Part shown: in pieces, positions 9,601-18,988 of the stretch
Numbering within the stretch: the stretch's first letter is position 1
Layout of the letters: each line of letters begins with the position of its first letter
Origin: a virus
DNA length: 64,000 nucleotides
Virus record (IMG/VR): IMGVR_UViG_3300026097_001055
Location: 50,891-114,890 of that record
Reading direction: 5' to 3' (one strand)
The notes under the pieces: model-generated
Told to the model about the DNA's origin: nothing
What the model saw: the letters and a program-made list of their open reading frames with translations, nothing else
Database searches by the model: none
Program-made: the position numbers and the translations under genes

Positions 9601-9971
9601 CAGATGCTATTAACGTACTCAATGCTAGTGATCAAGATAAAGCTTATAGAGCAGCTTTAATGTATAATAATCCTCAACAAGCTATAACTCCAGATGGTTT
9701 ATTGTATTATCATAACCCAAAAGCTATTACACCAGATGCTACTCCAGGAAGTGATATAGCAAGTAGTTATAAAAAATACTTTAATCTTACAGGTAAAGAA
9801 GATTTAGCTGTAAAATTAGCAGAACTTGAAAGAGGTAAAGGACACTTTGATAAAAACCGTGCTCAAGATCCAGATGATGCAGATTATATGGAATATTTGG
9901 CAAGTAAACAATCTAAAAAAGGAGGAGAACATGGAGTACATGCTTCAGACTTATTTCCTTTCTGGTATTAA
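6675..9971 (+). CDS. Conserved crAss-like virion protein with three UBA-like repeats (1098 aa)
   Basis: Inferred conserved virion protein. Residues about 57-105 carry EAEGGETVMVP, GPRHAQGGVAMNLPEDSFIFSD, a pattern I associate with conserved phage structural proteins. Three related three-helix modules follow: near residue 220 (IIEQMLQEGLPIEEIIAKLI), near 358 (MIEQMLQQGVELPAVIFELI) and near 462 (MIAEALQQGAEPQKIIEALV). They are separated by Met/Gln-rich linkers (QEMPQQMMDPNMM and similar) and GG boxes (HGGRVQ, QKGGSLKKYKKAG). An acidic ELEEEIEEVEEIEEDDD stretch near residue 805 precedes a C-terminal domain of about 290 residues. The ATG overlaps the preceding stop. The function of the modules is unknown; an adaptor or packaging role is inference. 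Confidence 0.78.
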   Translation: MAKRKVQIVDLPKAQTGQQVGYGLYNRLATMGGLSNQRRGTTTSVNKSMGRVAEGEEPNLEAEGGETVMVPGLYGGVPTHFNITGPRHAQGGVAMNLPEDSFIFSDFVQMRLKDPDVLNYFGKTAKKRGKGKGYTPADIAKQYDINKYIEILNDPNSDDIDKKTAEIMIKNYNLKLGALGLVQESQKGFEDGIPEVSMPYMDHMRITEKDLGVQSKESKELTVIIEQMLQEGLPIEEIIAKLITEEIPPEVIIDALVGTEMSEEEAIQLVEGIISELMNETSMNQEQMPQQQMQQEMPQQMMDPNMMSQEPMSPEMMLHGGRVQPKLRKLKRAQQGGMSPEMMQQQGPPQGQAQGQDPMAEVITMIEQMLQQGVELPAVIFELINMQVPEQIVAEVLMQLGVPEQEIQQAFEIAMSHPEMQQSQEPVMDPAMMQGQGVSPDMMPAMDPSMMQMGGMQQEPTLEEMIAEALQQGAEPQKIIEALVKQGLDPQRAQQSVQQVAQMMMGQQPQAVMQKGGSLKKYKKAGQVPKKYRTDKRYNITDPDFTYAGLKKGDYINLGDGKFQKINVDISDDFTYDKTLEGGVRDDIESALFQLAYFKELSKNPELKRAFHKAYIDIIKDKELFTSKKGTTSKFFGDKELEKVTPDELIDIYTKHIETNANLYLTGLDATDFTQNGKLAANVPKEKKELYKKMAGDKDNPTLQDIYEAKGLSPKGIDIAKSQAGQWAYQKIAAEPEKYIEDPELVEIAKATIKPDPSMGAEDETGTKYEHKSISPIDGYLGNTTIGHLGTTTLLGDAFIDEELEEEIEEVEEIEEDDDYIPYQAPRPWVDLGMSSAHKRQYADALSRRNLPPLVLGQPDVNMRAPDYVLKDWRGMQFDAASDYKQGFESMAANTANPAVARANMVAGMGKLADTAGKFRSDTLDYNVAVQNQFSPMIEDVYNKMNIQRGTLWDKNLGDMNQRRQEQWLAKQKSQTDAINVLNASDQDKAYRAALMYNNPQQAITPDGLLYYHNPKAITPDATPGSDIASSYKKYFNLTGKEDLAVKLAELERGKGHFDKNRAQDPDDADYMEYLASKQSKKGGEHGVHASDLFPFWY

Positions 9972-10038
9972 TAAACTTTAATAGTTTAGTAAACTTAAAA
10001 TATTTGCATACATTTACAGTATAAAATAAAAAATAAAC
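9972..10038 (+). promoter_or_regulatory. AT-rich spacer with hairpin-forming repeats
   Basis: After the TAA at 9971 there are overlapping inverted repeats (AAACTTTAATAGTTT, then AGTTTAGTAAACT), followed by ATATTTGCATACATTTACAGTATAAAA about 15 bp before the ATG. It resembles the spacer at 3405-3462. A late promoter or processing site is possible but unproven. Confidence 0.3.
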
Positions 10039-13000
10039 ATGGCAACGTACATACAAGGTCTAACTCAATATTTACCTCAGATACAGCCTTTTCAAAGGGA
10101 CTTTAATTTTTTTGCAAATGTAATGCAAAAAAAACAAACTGAATATGATTCGGGTCATCAAGCTATGAATAAGCTTTATGGCTCCATTTTTTATTCTGAT
10201 GTAAGTAGAGCAGACAACCAAGAAAAGAAAGAAGAGATTTTAAAGTCTATAGATTATAATTTAAGAAAAGTATCAGGCTTGGACTTATCTTTAGATGAAA
10301 ACGTTAGACAAGCTAAACAAGTTTTTAAACCTTTCTATGAAGATCAAAACTTAATGAAAGATATATCTTATACTAAAACTTATCAAAATGCTGTACAAAA
10401 AGGTCTTTCAGCTAAAGACTGTGTAGGTAAAGATTGTCCAGATGTTTATTGGGATGGTGGTCTTAGACTACTTAATCATCAAATGAAAAACTTTAAAAAT
10501 GCTTCTGCTGATAGAGCTATGCAAATGCGTAATCCTACTTATGTTAATAAATTTAATATGATGAAGGAAGCAGCTAAAGCAGCTAAAGAAAATAATTTTG
10601 AAATAGTTTTTGAAGGTCCTAAGAATGGTTATATGGTTAAGGAAAAAAATGGTCCTAATGCTATAGCTCCATTATCTGATTTTCTATACCAAATGTTTGG
10701 AGATGACGCTAGAGCCATAGATTACTATGGTGCTAAAGCACAGCTTAATTTTTATGAAAATCCTGAAGAAACTATTAATCAGTATGAGCTTCAAAAAATG
10801 AGAAGCCGTGCTAAGGACGCAGAGGATTACAAGAATATGATTGAGGAAAAAAGTAAAAGACAAACTTTTGAAAAAAATAAAAGAGTAATCACCACTGCTG
10901 AAAATAATACTCGTTCAGAATTACATGAAGTAAAAGATAGAAGAAAAACTTTTCAAGATTATGCTACTGAAATGGGTGAGGCTTTTAAAGCATCTCCTGC
11001 TAAACAAGCATATGATGAAACATTACAAGAGGAAAATGTTAAACAAAGAACTTACGAAAATATAAAAGGTCTTAGTGACAATGTTAGGAATATAAATTAT
11101 TTTGATGAAGAAGGTAACCCTGTTGCTGAAGATGTTATTGTTGGAGTAGTTGCTCAAGGAATGATGATAGATGACATTAGTAATTCAGCTAAAGTAATTG
11201 CTAATAACACCTATGAGCAAACAGTTAAAGGTCCTGATCCATATGCTATGGCTAGATATAAGAATCAACTTCAAGTAGGTTTAGCTAATTACAAAAATGA
11301 ATTAAAAAAAGATTATGCTAGATTTGAAGCAAATAATGAACTTGTAAATGATTTAATAGGAGGTAAAGGTAAAAGCAAAAAAGAAGGTAAAAAAACTACA
11401 GATCCAGTAGAGTTAACTAAACAAGAAGAAGCTAAAATAAGAAAAGAAGCTAGTGATAAACTAAAAGAAGAACAAGGAAATGTTGCAGATGAAGACTTAA
11501 AAATAGCAGAGGATAATGCTGTAGAACAAGCAAGAGCTGACAAAAAAAATAAAAGTAAATTAGAAAAAGCTCAAGAATTTAAAGATAAAGAAAAAGAAAT
11601 TATAGAAGCTTTTGAATCAGGTGATCTTACAAAAGAACAAGCTAATAAATTGAATGAAGTTATGCAAGAGACTTTTGAGGATATAGGTGAAGATGAGGAA
11701 GGTAACTTAATACTATTAGCTCCTACAACTATAGACAAAAAAGATGCAATAAACACTTATGAAAAAAAAGATATACCTAAAAATATTACAAATATAAGTG
11801 CTTTAGAAGCTATGTCTTCTGATGAAGACGAAATAAGTTATACAGATGAAGAGGGTACTTTGCAAAATATTGAGTTAACTTTTTCTGATATGAAAAATGC
11901 TATTGATAATCAAAGTATACAAAATGCAGGAATCATATTAAAATTTAATAAAAATCTAAATGAAAATACAAATTATATAGGTTCTGTTATAGGAAAAACT
12001 GTATATGACTCTTTAAAATCCGAAGATCCTTCTGTTGTAGCTGCTGCTAATCAAGTATTAAGAGGTGTAGGTGTTGACCCAAATGCTTATACAAATAATG
12101 CTGATGATTTAGAAGATGCTATTGTTGATGTTATTAATAATAATCCTGAAAAGTTTAATGATTATTTTTTAGGAAATGTTGTTATTTCAGACAGGGCTGA
12201 AGAAATGTTTAATAAATATAGAGATGAAACTCCAACGGATATAATAAATAAATATATAAATAAAACCTCAACGGAGGTAATAAAAACTAATACTTACAAA
12301 GGGGTAACTTTACCAAAAAATCATAACCCATTTACTTTATTAACAGTAGGTAAAAAATTAGGAATATCTAATGAGACAGTTACTAGATTAAAAATTCAAG
12401 AAGATTTAAAACAAAAAGTTTCAACTCTTTATGAAAATTACGATAATAAAATAAATGATGCTCTTGAATACGGAGCCTTATCAAGGCACAATAAAAATAC
12501 TAATGAAGCAAAAAATACTTATGATGCTTTAGATGAAAGTCCAAATACTTATTTAATGGATAATTATCCTACGATGACTCAGTATATAAAAGCTGGTGAA
12601 AAACTAGTAAAACAAACTGTACCTAGTACTTTCAAAAGTCAATTTAGTAGATTTCTTAGAGATGAAAGTAAAAACAATTATGAAAATTTAAAAAAATATC
12701 ATGAAGATAATCCCGATGTTTTATCTGGAGTTTCGTCTACAAGTGTAAATATTCAATATTTTGAAAAGATAAGTGATTTTAAAGAAACATATAAAGAATC
12801 TTTTAATGAAGACTTTAATTTTAGTTTTGCAGAAATTATACGTTTAGATAAAGCTGGTTTATTGTCAGCAGGAATACCATCTTGGATTGGTCCAGCTGGA
12901 GCACCTCGAGAAAAAGAACCAAGACCTATATTTAAAAAAAATAAAGAAACTGATGACTATGAACTTACACCTGAAGCTATAGCTGGAGGAATTAAATTTG

Positions 13001-14025
13001 ATAATGAAACAAAAAAATTAGATTTGTCTAATATATTTATATCGGCATCTTTAAAAAATATAATACCTTCTTTAGAACAAAACAAAAAAAGACAAATTAA
13101 TATAGTTGAAGATCTTCAAGAAGTAAAAGGTTTTACATCTAAAGGTATGTATTCAGGAACAGATGCCGATAGTGATTTTGGATTTCATTCTTTTGGTATG
13201 ACAGCTACTACTAATTTATCTAATTATAATATAGATGAAATAGATAATTTACGTGATGCTTTAAATTTAGGAAAAAAACTTTTTAATCAAAAGTCAAATG
13301 GAATTCCTATTATTCCAGATTTAAATGATGATAAAAAAATAGGAAATACAAGAGCTGTAGTACAAGTCAAAGATGAAGATGTTTATAGAAATGGCACAAA
13401 AGAAGAACAGGAGACTTATTTAGATCTTTATGAAGACTTAACTTCATTAGAGTTTTCTGAAACTATGGATAAATTAGATACAAATGCTCCTAAAATTAAA
13501 CAAACATTAATAACAGAATCAGGTGCATATGGATATGGATTTTTAGAAATTGAGTTAGATGATAAAGGAGACTCTTATAAAAAGTATAAAGTAATTTCTG
13601 AAGACTTGTATAAAAGTTTATCTAAAGATAAAAAGAAAAAAATAAAAGACGATGGAATAAAAATTTTACCAAAAATACGTATACACATACCTCAAAATGA
13701 ATATCAACCTTTTATCAAAGCAAATAAAAGTATTGCTTTTAATACATTTAAAGCTAATGATAAAATAGGAGATTTAGATACTTTTGATGCTGAAATAAAA
13801 ATAGAAAACATAAATTCTGAAAAAATTACTTACTCTACTTTATATAATAAATACTATAGAGATTCTAATACAGATGAAATAAAATTAAAAGTTGTAGAAA
13901 TAGAAGGTAGCGAATATCCTGCTAATGCTGAAGAAGATTATATGAGTATAATAACTAAATTAATTTTAACAGGTCAGGCTTTAAGTAAACAAAGTTTAAA
14001 AGAAGTTAATAGTGATGATCAATAA
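10039..14025 (+). CDS. Conserved crAss-like virion protein, cargo type (1328 aa)
   Basis: The N-terminus (MATYIQGLTQYLPQIQPFQR followed by DFNFFANVMQKKQTEYD) matches what I recall of a conserved crAss-like virion protein placed a few genes upstream of the RNA polymerase; this is from memory. The first 300 residues look helical, with a conserved-looking CVGKDCPDVYWDGG segment near residue 130. A highly charged, probably coiled-coil stretch spans about 440-560 (TKQEEAKIRKEASDKLKEEQ). The C-terminal half is Lys/Asp/Asn-rich with no recognised catalytic motif. It is separated by 67 bp from the previous gene and 22 bp from the next. Likely packaged or ejected with the polymerase; exact role unknown. 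Confidence 0.75.
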   Translation: MATYIQGLTQYLPQIQPFQRDFNFFANVMQKKQTEYDSGHQAMNKLYGSIFYSDVSRADNQEKKEEILKSIDYNLRKVSGLDLSLDENVRQAKQVFKPFYEDQNLMKDISYTKTYQNAVQKGLSAKDCVGKDCPDVYWDGGLRLLNHQMKNFKNASADRAMQMRNPTYVNKFNMMKEAAKAAKENNFEIVFEGPKNGYMVKEKNGPNAIAPLSDFLYQMFGDDARAIDYYGAKAQLNFYENPEETINQYELQKMRSRAKDAEDYKNMIEEKSKRQTFEKNKRVITTAENNTRSELHEVKDRRKTFQDYATEMGEAFKASPAKQAYDETLQEENVKQRTYENIKGLSDNVRNINYFDEEGNPVAEDVIVGVVAQGMMIDDISNSAKVIANNTYEQTVKGPDPYAMARYKNQLQVGLANYKNELKKDYARFEANNELVNDLIGGKGKSKKEGKKTTDPVELTKQEEAKIRKEASDKLKEEQGNVADEDLKIAEDNAVEQARADKKNKSKLEKAQEFKDKEKEIIEAFESGDLTKEQANKLNEVMQETFEDIGEDEEGNLILLAPTTIDKKDAINTYEKKDIPKNITNISALEAMSSDEDEISYTDEEGTLQNIELTFSDMKNAIDNQSIQNAGIILKFNKNLNENTNYIGSVIGKTVYDSLKSEDPSVVAAANQVLRGVGVDPNAYTNNADDLEDAIVDVINNNPEKFNDYFLGNVVISDRAEEMFNKYRDETPTDIINKYINKTSTEVIKTNTYKGVTLPKNHNPFTLLTVGKKLGISNETVTRLKIQEDLKQKVSTLYENYDNKINDALEYGALSRHNKNTNEAKNTYDALDESPNTYLMDNYPTMTQYIKAGEKLVKQTVPSTFKSQFSRFLRDESKNNYENLKKYHEDNPDVLSGVSSTSVNIQYFEKISDFKETYKESFNEDFNFSFAEIIRLDKAGLLSAGIPSWIGPAGAPREKEPRPIFKKNKETDDYELTPEAIAGGIKFDNETKKLDLSNIFISASLKNIIPSLEQNKKRQINIVEDLQEVKGFTSKGMYSGTDADSDFGFHSFGMTATTNLSNYNIDEIDNLRDALNLGKKLFNQKSNGIPIIPDLNDDKKIGNTRAVVQVKDEDVYRNGTKEEQETYLDLYEDLTSLEFSETMDKLDTNAPKIKQTLITESGAYGYGFLEIELDDKGDSYKKYKVISEDLYKSLSKDKKKKIKDDGIKILPKIRIHIPQNEYQPFIKANKSIAFNTFKANDKIGDLDTFDAEIKIENINSEKITYSTLYNKYYRDSNTDEIKLKVVEIEGSEYPANAEEDYMSIITKLILTGQALSKQSLKEVNSDDQ

Positions 14026-14047
14026 TGATATTATTATTTAAAAAATA

Positions 14048-17000
14048 ATGGAAGAAAATCAAAATATTAATCCAGAACAGATAACTAATCCTGAACTCAT
14101 TAATGATGAATTAACAGCTGATGAATTAACAGTTGACGAATTAACAACTGATCAATCAACAACTGATGAATCAACAATAAGTTCAGAACCCGTAATATCT
14201 CCGAAATACACTCAGCAAGAAGCTTTTTTAAGAGCTGCAGCAAATCGTGAAAGTATTGAAATTGATAAAAATATATTATCTAATGTAGCTAATGAAGCAA
14301 ATAAAAACGTTAATCAGTATGCAGCAATGGCTAAGCATGGTGTTAACTATGGAAGTGCTAACAGAGGAGGTTTAAATTTACAAAGATATTATAACAGAGA
14401 TGAGTTTCAAAAATTAGGATTTAACCCATTTATAGATAATGAATCTTATTATCAAGCTAATACTACAGCATGGGATGATTTTAGAGCAGCTTATCAACAA
14501 AGTTGGAACTTAGCTAAGCAAGGATTTTTTAGTTATTATAGTGGGCAAACTGAATATGAGAAAGCAGATGCTTATGAAAAATATGCAAACATAGGAACCT
14601 CCCAAAGAGAAGGTGCTAGTAGGATATTCAATAATGTAGTATTAAATGCGGGATACACAGTAGGGTTGTTATCAAGTATTATAGTTGAAGAAGTAGCTAT
14701 AGGTCTTTTAACAGGTGGTATAGGTAATATAGGTAAACTAGGTGTAACTGCAGCTAAAGTAGGAACAGGTGTTAAAAAAGCAAATGCTTTAAAAAGAACT
14801 GTAAATGCTGTAAAAGAATTAAAAAATTTATCTAATGTAGATAAAGCAAGAAGTTTATGGCAGGGTACTAAAAACTTAGGAACAGCCACAGTAAAAGCTT
14901 CTACTAACTTTATTCCAGGTGCAAAAACAGCTGAGTTAATTTATAATTGGAAACATTTAGGAAAACTAGGTAAAAGTGCAGGTCAAGCATCTTTTGCTTC
15001 TTTTGGTGCAAAAGCTGCTCATACATTTGGTACCTTTTACAGAGAAGGAAGAGAAGTTTTGTTAGCATATGATGAGGCACAATTAGAATCAGGAATGATT
15101 TATAATTCAATTATGGATGAGCTAACTATGCAATATAAACAAGACAATAATGGTAATTTACCTTCTAAAGAAGATTTAAATGCTTTTCATGATATTGCAT
15201 ATGATAGATCTATGAAAGGATTTACTAAAAATATGGCTATCATATATGGAACTAACAAGATTTCATTTGGAAATATGTTTAATAAGTTAGCACCTTCTTT
15301 AGCAAGAAAAACTGCTAAAGGTTTTCAAAATTCTGGTGGTAAGATCGTAAAAGGTTTTGATGGTAGATCTGCTAGAGCTGTATATAATAAAGGTATTTTA
15401 AACATTAAAGGTTCTGCGGCTGAAGCGTGGAAAGGGGTTAAGAATTATAAATCTACATTAAAAGCCATTCCTGGTTTTATTGGTAAGAATGCATGGACTT
15501 ACACAAGAGCAAATGTAGGAGAGGGTATTCAAGAATATTTTCAAGAGGTAATACAACATGCTGAGCAAACATCAGCTAAAGATCTTTATGCTAAATATAA
15601 AAGCGGAGTAAGAGGTGTTGCTTTAAATCAAGCTATGGAAGACATGTCTTTTGCTGAAAATTATGGAAAAGCTGCATCACATTTTTGGAGTGGTGAAGGG
15701 TTAGAAATATTTGGAACAGGTGCTATGATGGGGTTCATAGCAGGTCCTTATTCTAAATTTGTTGGTAAAGTAGGTCAAGCTAGATCAGAACTTTGGCAAT
15801 ACAGAAATAAAAAAACAAGAGATGCCCGCAAAGCTCATATGCAAAAAGAATATGATATCTTAGATAAAAAAGTTGAAAATTTTAATAAATTATCACTAGA
15901 TGAAAAAAAGAACTTATATAAGTATGTTGAGTTAATGGGTAATCAAGCTCAGTATGATGAAGAAATGAAGGATGCTGTTGACCAAAATGATGATAAGAAA
16001 TTTTATGATGTTCAAGATGAAGCTTTAAGTGAATACCTTTTAAGTGCTTTACAATTAGGAATGCTTGATAATTTTGAATCAGGTTTAAAAGACATGCTTA
16101 ATTTGTCAGAACAAGAATTTACAGAAGCTTTTGCTGATCAACTAGGATTAGATCCAGAACAAAGCTTGAACCTTAAAAAAAGAGCAACTGATATTTTAGG
16201 TTCAGTAACAAATATAAAAGAAGGATACGAAACACTTAATAACATTTTTCCTGAAATATATGATTTTACAAATGAAAATCCTGAACTTTTTGATGGGGTA
16301 AGTATAGATACTCTTAATGATATGCGTAATAAATACATATCAACACTTATACTTAATCAAAGACAACTTAATAGAAATTTAGATAGATATCAAAAATTAC
16401 AACAATCATTAATAGGTGTTGATAATCCTTTTAGGGATGTAGGTGCTGTATCTTTAAGTTCTTTAAGTAATCTTGTATCTAATACTACTTTAGCTAAAGA
16501 ATTAAAACTACTTGAAACAGAAATAAACACTATTAAACAAGGTAGGGAGTCTGCTCAACAAATGGTTGGTACTCAGAAACAAGTAAATGAAGCTACTAAA
16601 GAATTAAAGAAAAAAGAAAGACTTTATAAGAAATTGAGTGAGATTTATGAAGTAATGCAAAAATTTGAAACTCAATCAAAAAAGTATTCACAAATTACAG
16701 GAGTACAGAATATAGAACAATCAGGAAGAGTTAATTTACTTAAAGGCACATACCTTAATTATTTAGTTAATAAGTCTAAATCAGTTTCTGCAAAAGTTAC
16801 CGGTGTAAAAAAAGTAGAAGGTAAGCCAGCTTTACTAACTATAGAATACACAGAAGGAGAAGGTAAAGATAAAACTAAAGTAACTAAAGAAATAGAATTT
16901 GTAAAAGACAATATTTTAGAATTACAGATTGATGCTGGTACAGAAAGTATGACTATTTCTAAATCAGCACAAGCTAAAATAAAATCTTATCTTAAAGAAA

Positions 17001-18985
17001 TAGCTAAAGAAGCTAACACAACTGTAGATGAGTCTAAATTTGAATCATTCATTAGAAAGTTTTTAGATGCTAGACTTTTAAAAATTGAAGAGATTGATAT
17101 AGCTAATGTAATTGAACAATTACTTTTACCAGAGGTATACAGTGAATATATAGCTAAACAGTTAGCTAGAGCTAAAGATCTGAATAAATACTTTGATGCT
17201 ATATTAAAATATGATTTAGAAACATTTACTGAAGCTGCTATTACTAATCAATTTTTAGCTCAATTGGTTAATGACCATAATATATTCCTTACAGCTGATG
17301 ATGTTGTAGAATTACTTACAGGACAGATTCCAGCAGATTTAAGATTGTTTGATATTAAGACATTAGAACAAGTAAACCCTGGAACAGAAAGATATATAAA
17401 AGCATTAGCTGATATTAAAGAACATGTAGAGTCAACTGATGAATTTAAAAAAGAAAGAAAAGCTAAAGAAGAAGCTGAGAAGGCCGCTAAAGCTAAAACA
17501 GAAGAAGAAGTAGTAGCAGAAGAAGAAGAGGAAGCACCAGCATCTACTGAAGAGATTACTGTAAAAATGATTACAGATGATGTACCTAATAACTTAAATA
17601 ATATACCAAAAGAATTAAAAGATCTTATTCTTAAAAGAATTACAGAGTTTAATGAAGAACTTACAAAAAGTATTGATCAAATTACAGAACCTGAACTGAA
17701 AAAACTTTTAGCAGCTCAAAAACTTACAATAGATACATTGTCTAAAGATAATGAACAAATGTTAAGAGATGCAATAGATGAATACAACAATAAAGCATCA
17801 GAAAAAACAGCTCAATCCACAGAAGAGAAAAAAGAAGAGTCTGCTGCAAAACCAAAAGCTTCTGAATCAACAGCTACTAAACCATCTCAAGTAAGCATTG
17901 CTGATTTTACTGGAGAAGGTTATGAACAGGCTCATGAGTATTTAAAAAGATTACTTGACGGAGGTTATGCATTGTTTAAAATTAAATCTACAAATGATTT
18001 AATGAAAATTATTGGTAATCAATTATTTCATTTAGCTACAGTGCAAGTAGATGGATCTTCAGCAAGTAGAACAAAAATTTTACTTACACAGGAACAACTT
18101 GCTAAGTTTATACCTAATATATTAAAAGCAGAAAGTCAGAATACTTCTTTTGCTATTACATTTGATAATGTTAATACTATTTTAGATTCTACAATTACTA
18201 CAACAACTCAGGGAAGTGTAATAGATGACTTTAAGTTTTATATGTACCCTACTGAAAAGTCAGGTATTTATCAATATCCTATAATAGTAGATGATAAAAC
18301 TTATTATGTAGAATCAGAAGAGATTGCTGATTTCTGGTCAAAAGATAGTAAAACAGCTCTTTATTCATTAGATGTTACTAACTTAACTGAGTTTAATAAA
18401 ACAGAAGCTACTGATACTAAAGCTTTAGATGAATTAGAAAACGAATTAATTACTTTACTAAATAATCTTACTATAGATAATTATTATGATACTGTAAAGG
18501 CAACTCAAAAACTTATAATTGATTATAACTTGAACTCAAAAAATAAAGAAAAAGTTAAAGAAACAGATGCTTTAGAAGCGTTAGATCTAAAGTTAGAACA
18601 ATTAAAGAAAACAATAACTATAGATAACTTTAAAGTCTCTAAAGATAAAGTTTATCAAAAAACTGGTATTTCTAAAACTTATACCGTAAAATCTATTAAT
18701 AAAAAAGATAAAAAAGTTACCTTTGAATCTATAGGAGATGGTAAATTTATGACTTTAGCCGAAGAAAATTTATATCAAATGAGAGAAGTTAAAATTGATG
18801 AAGAGGGTACAACAGCTGATGATGTTGTAGAAACACCTATGTCAGAAGAAGCAAATGAAAAATTTGAAGGTACTAAGAATACAACAGATACTTTAACAGC
18901 TGACCAAATAAAGGAGGCGGTTGATTCAGTAACTGGAGAAGAAAACCTTGAAGATTTAATGGATGGTCTAGAAGAAATATGTTAA
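14048..18985 (+). CDS. Giant virion protein with hydrophobic, possibly membrane-interacting segments (1645 aa)
   Basis: Inferred ejected virion protein. Residues 20-44 are five tandem pentapeptide repeats (DELTA, DELTV, DELTT, DQSTT, DESTI). Residues about 198-228 form a long hydrophobic stretch (YTVGLLSSIIVEEVAIGLL then Gly-rich), and a second hydrophobic Gly-rich segment lies near 551-572 (GTGAMMGFIAGPYSKFVG). These are features expected of proteins that insert in membranes during DNA ejection, but that role is inference. Residues about 800-890 are helical and Lys/Gln-rich, and about 1135-1175 are a charged Lys/Glu stretch. The C-terminus is acidic. It ends 3 bp before the RNA polymerase gene, so the two are almost certainly co-translated. 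No catalytic motif recognised. Confidence 0.72.
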   Translation: MEENQNINPEQITNPELINDELTADELTVDELTTDQSTTDESTISSEPVISPKYTQQEAFLRAAANRESIEIDKNILSNVANEANKNVNQYAAMAKHGVNYGSANRGGLNLQRYYNRDEFQKLGFNPFIDNESYYQANTTAWDDFRAAYQQSWNLAKQGFFSYYSGQTEYEKADAYEKYANIGTSQREGASRIFNNVVLNAGYTVGLLSSIIVEEVAIGLLTGGIGNIGKLGVTAAKVGTGVKKANALKRTVNAVKELKNLSNVDKARSLWQGTKNLGTATVKASTNFIPGAKTAELIYNWKHLGKLGKSAGQASFASFGAKAAHTFGTFYREGREVLLAYDEAQLESGMIYNSIMDELTMQYKQDNNGNLPSKEDLNAFHDIAYDRSMKGFTKNMAIIYGTNKISFGNMFNKLAPSLARKTAKGFQNSGGKIVKGFDGRSARAVYNKGILNIKGSAAEAWKGVKNYKSTLKAIPGFIGKNAWTYTRANVGEGIQEYFQEVIQHAEQTSAKDLYAKYKSGVRGVALNQAMEDMSFAENYGKAASHFWSGEGLEIFGTGAMMGFIAGPYSKFVGKVGQARSELWQYRNKKTRDARKAHMQKEYDILDKKVENFNKLSLDEKKNLYKYVELMGNQAQYDEEMKDAVDQNDDKKFYDVQDEALSEYLLSALQLGMLDNFESGLKDMLNLSEQEFTEAFADQLGLDPEQSLNLKKRATDILGSVTNIKEGYETLNNIFPEIYDFTNENPELFDGVSIDTLNDMRNKYISTLILNQRQLNRNLDRYQKLQQSLIGVDNPFRDVGAVSLSSLSNLVSNTTLAKELKLLETEINTIKQGRESAQQMVGTQKQVNEATKELKKKERLYKKLSEIYEVMQKFETQSKKYSQITGVQNIEQSGRVNLLKGTYLNYLVNKSKSVSAKVTGVKKVEGKPALLTIEYTEGEGKDKTKVTKEIEFVKDNILELQIDAGTESMTISKSAQAKIKSYLKEIAKEANTTVDESKFESFIRKFLDARLLKIEEIDIANVIEQLLLPEVYSEYIAKQLARAKDLNKYFDAILKYDLETFTEAAITNQFLAQLVNDHNIFLTADDVVELLTGQIPADLRLFDIKTLEQVNPGTERYIKALADIKEHVESTDEFKKERKAKEEAEKAAKAKTEEEVVAEEEEEAPASTEEITVKMITDDVPNNLNNIPKELKDLILKRITEFNEELTKSIDQITEPELKKLLAAQKLTIDTLSKDNEQMLRDAIDEYNNKASEKTAQSTEEKKEESAAKPKASESTATKPSQVSIADFTGEGYEQAHEYLKRLLDGGYALFKIKSTNDLMKIIGNQLFHLATVQVDGSSASRTKILLTQEQLAKFIPNILKAESQNTSFAITFDNVNTILDSTITTTTQGSVIDDFKFYMYPTEKSGIYQYPIIVDDKTYYVESEEIADFWSKDSKTALYSLDVTNLTEFNKTEATDTKALDELENELITLLNNLTIDNYYDTVKATQKLIIDYNLNSKNKEKVKETDALEALDLKLEQLKKTITIDNFKVSKDKVYQKTGISKTYTVKSINKKDKKVTFESIGDGKFMTLAEENLYQMREVKIDEEGTTADDVVETPMSEEANEKFEGTKNTTDTLTADQIKEAVDSVTGEENLEDLMDGLEEIC
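14105..14179 (+). repeat. Degenerate tandem repeat, 5 x 15 bp (DELTx)
   Basis: Five in-frame 15-bp units near the N-terminus of the 1645-aa protein encode DELTA, DELTV, DELTT, DQSTT and DESTI. The first two are nearly identical and the later ones diverge, so this is an older expansion than the DKGT repeat. Confidence 0.9.
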
Positions 18986-18988
18986 GAT

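Noticed and set aside
14572-14889. Antisense frame of 105 codons on the minus strand opposite the 1645-aa gene
   Set aside because: It is the shadow of a biased AT-rich coding frame, with no start context or neighbours; the same holds for other antisense frames in the virion genes.
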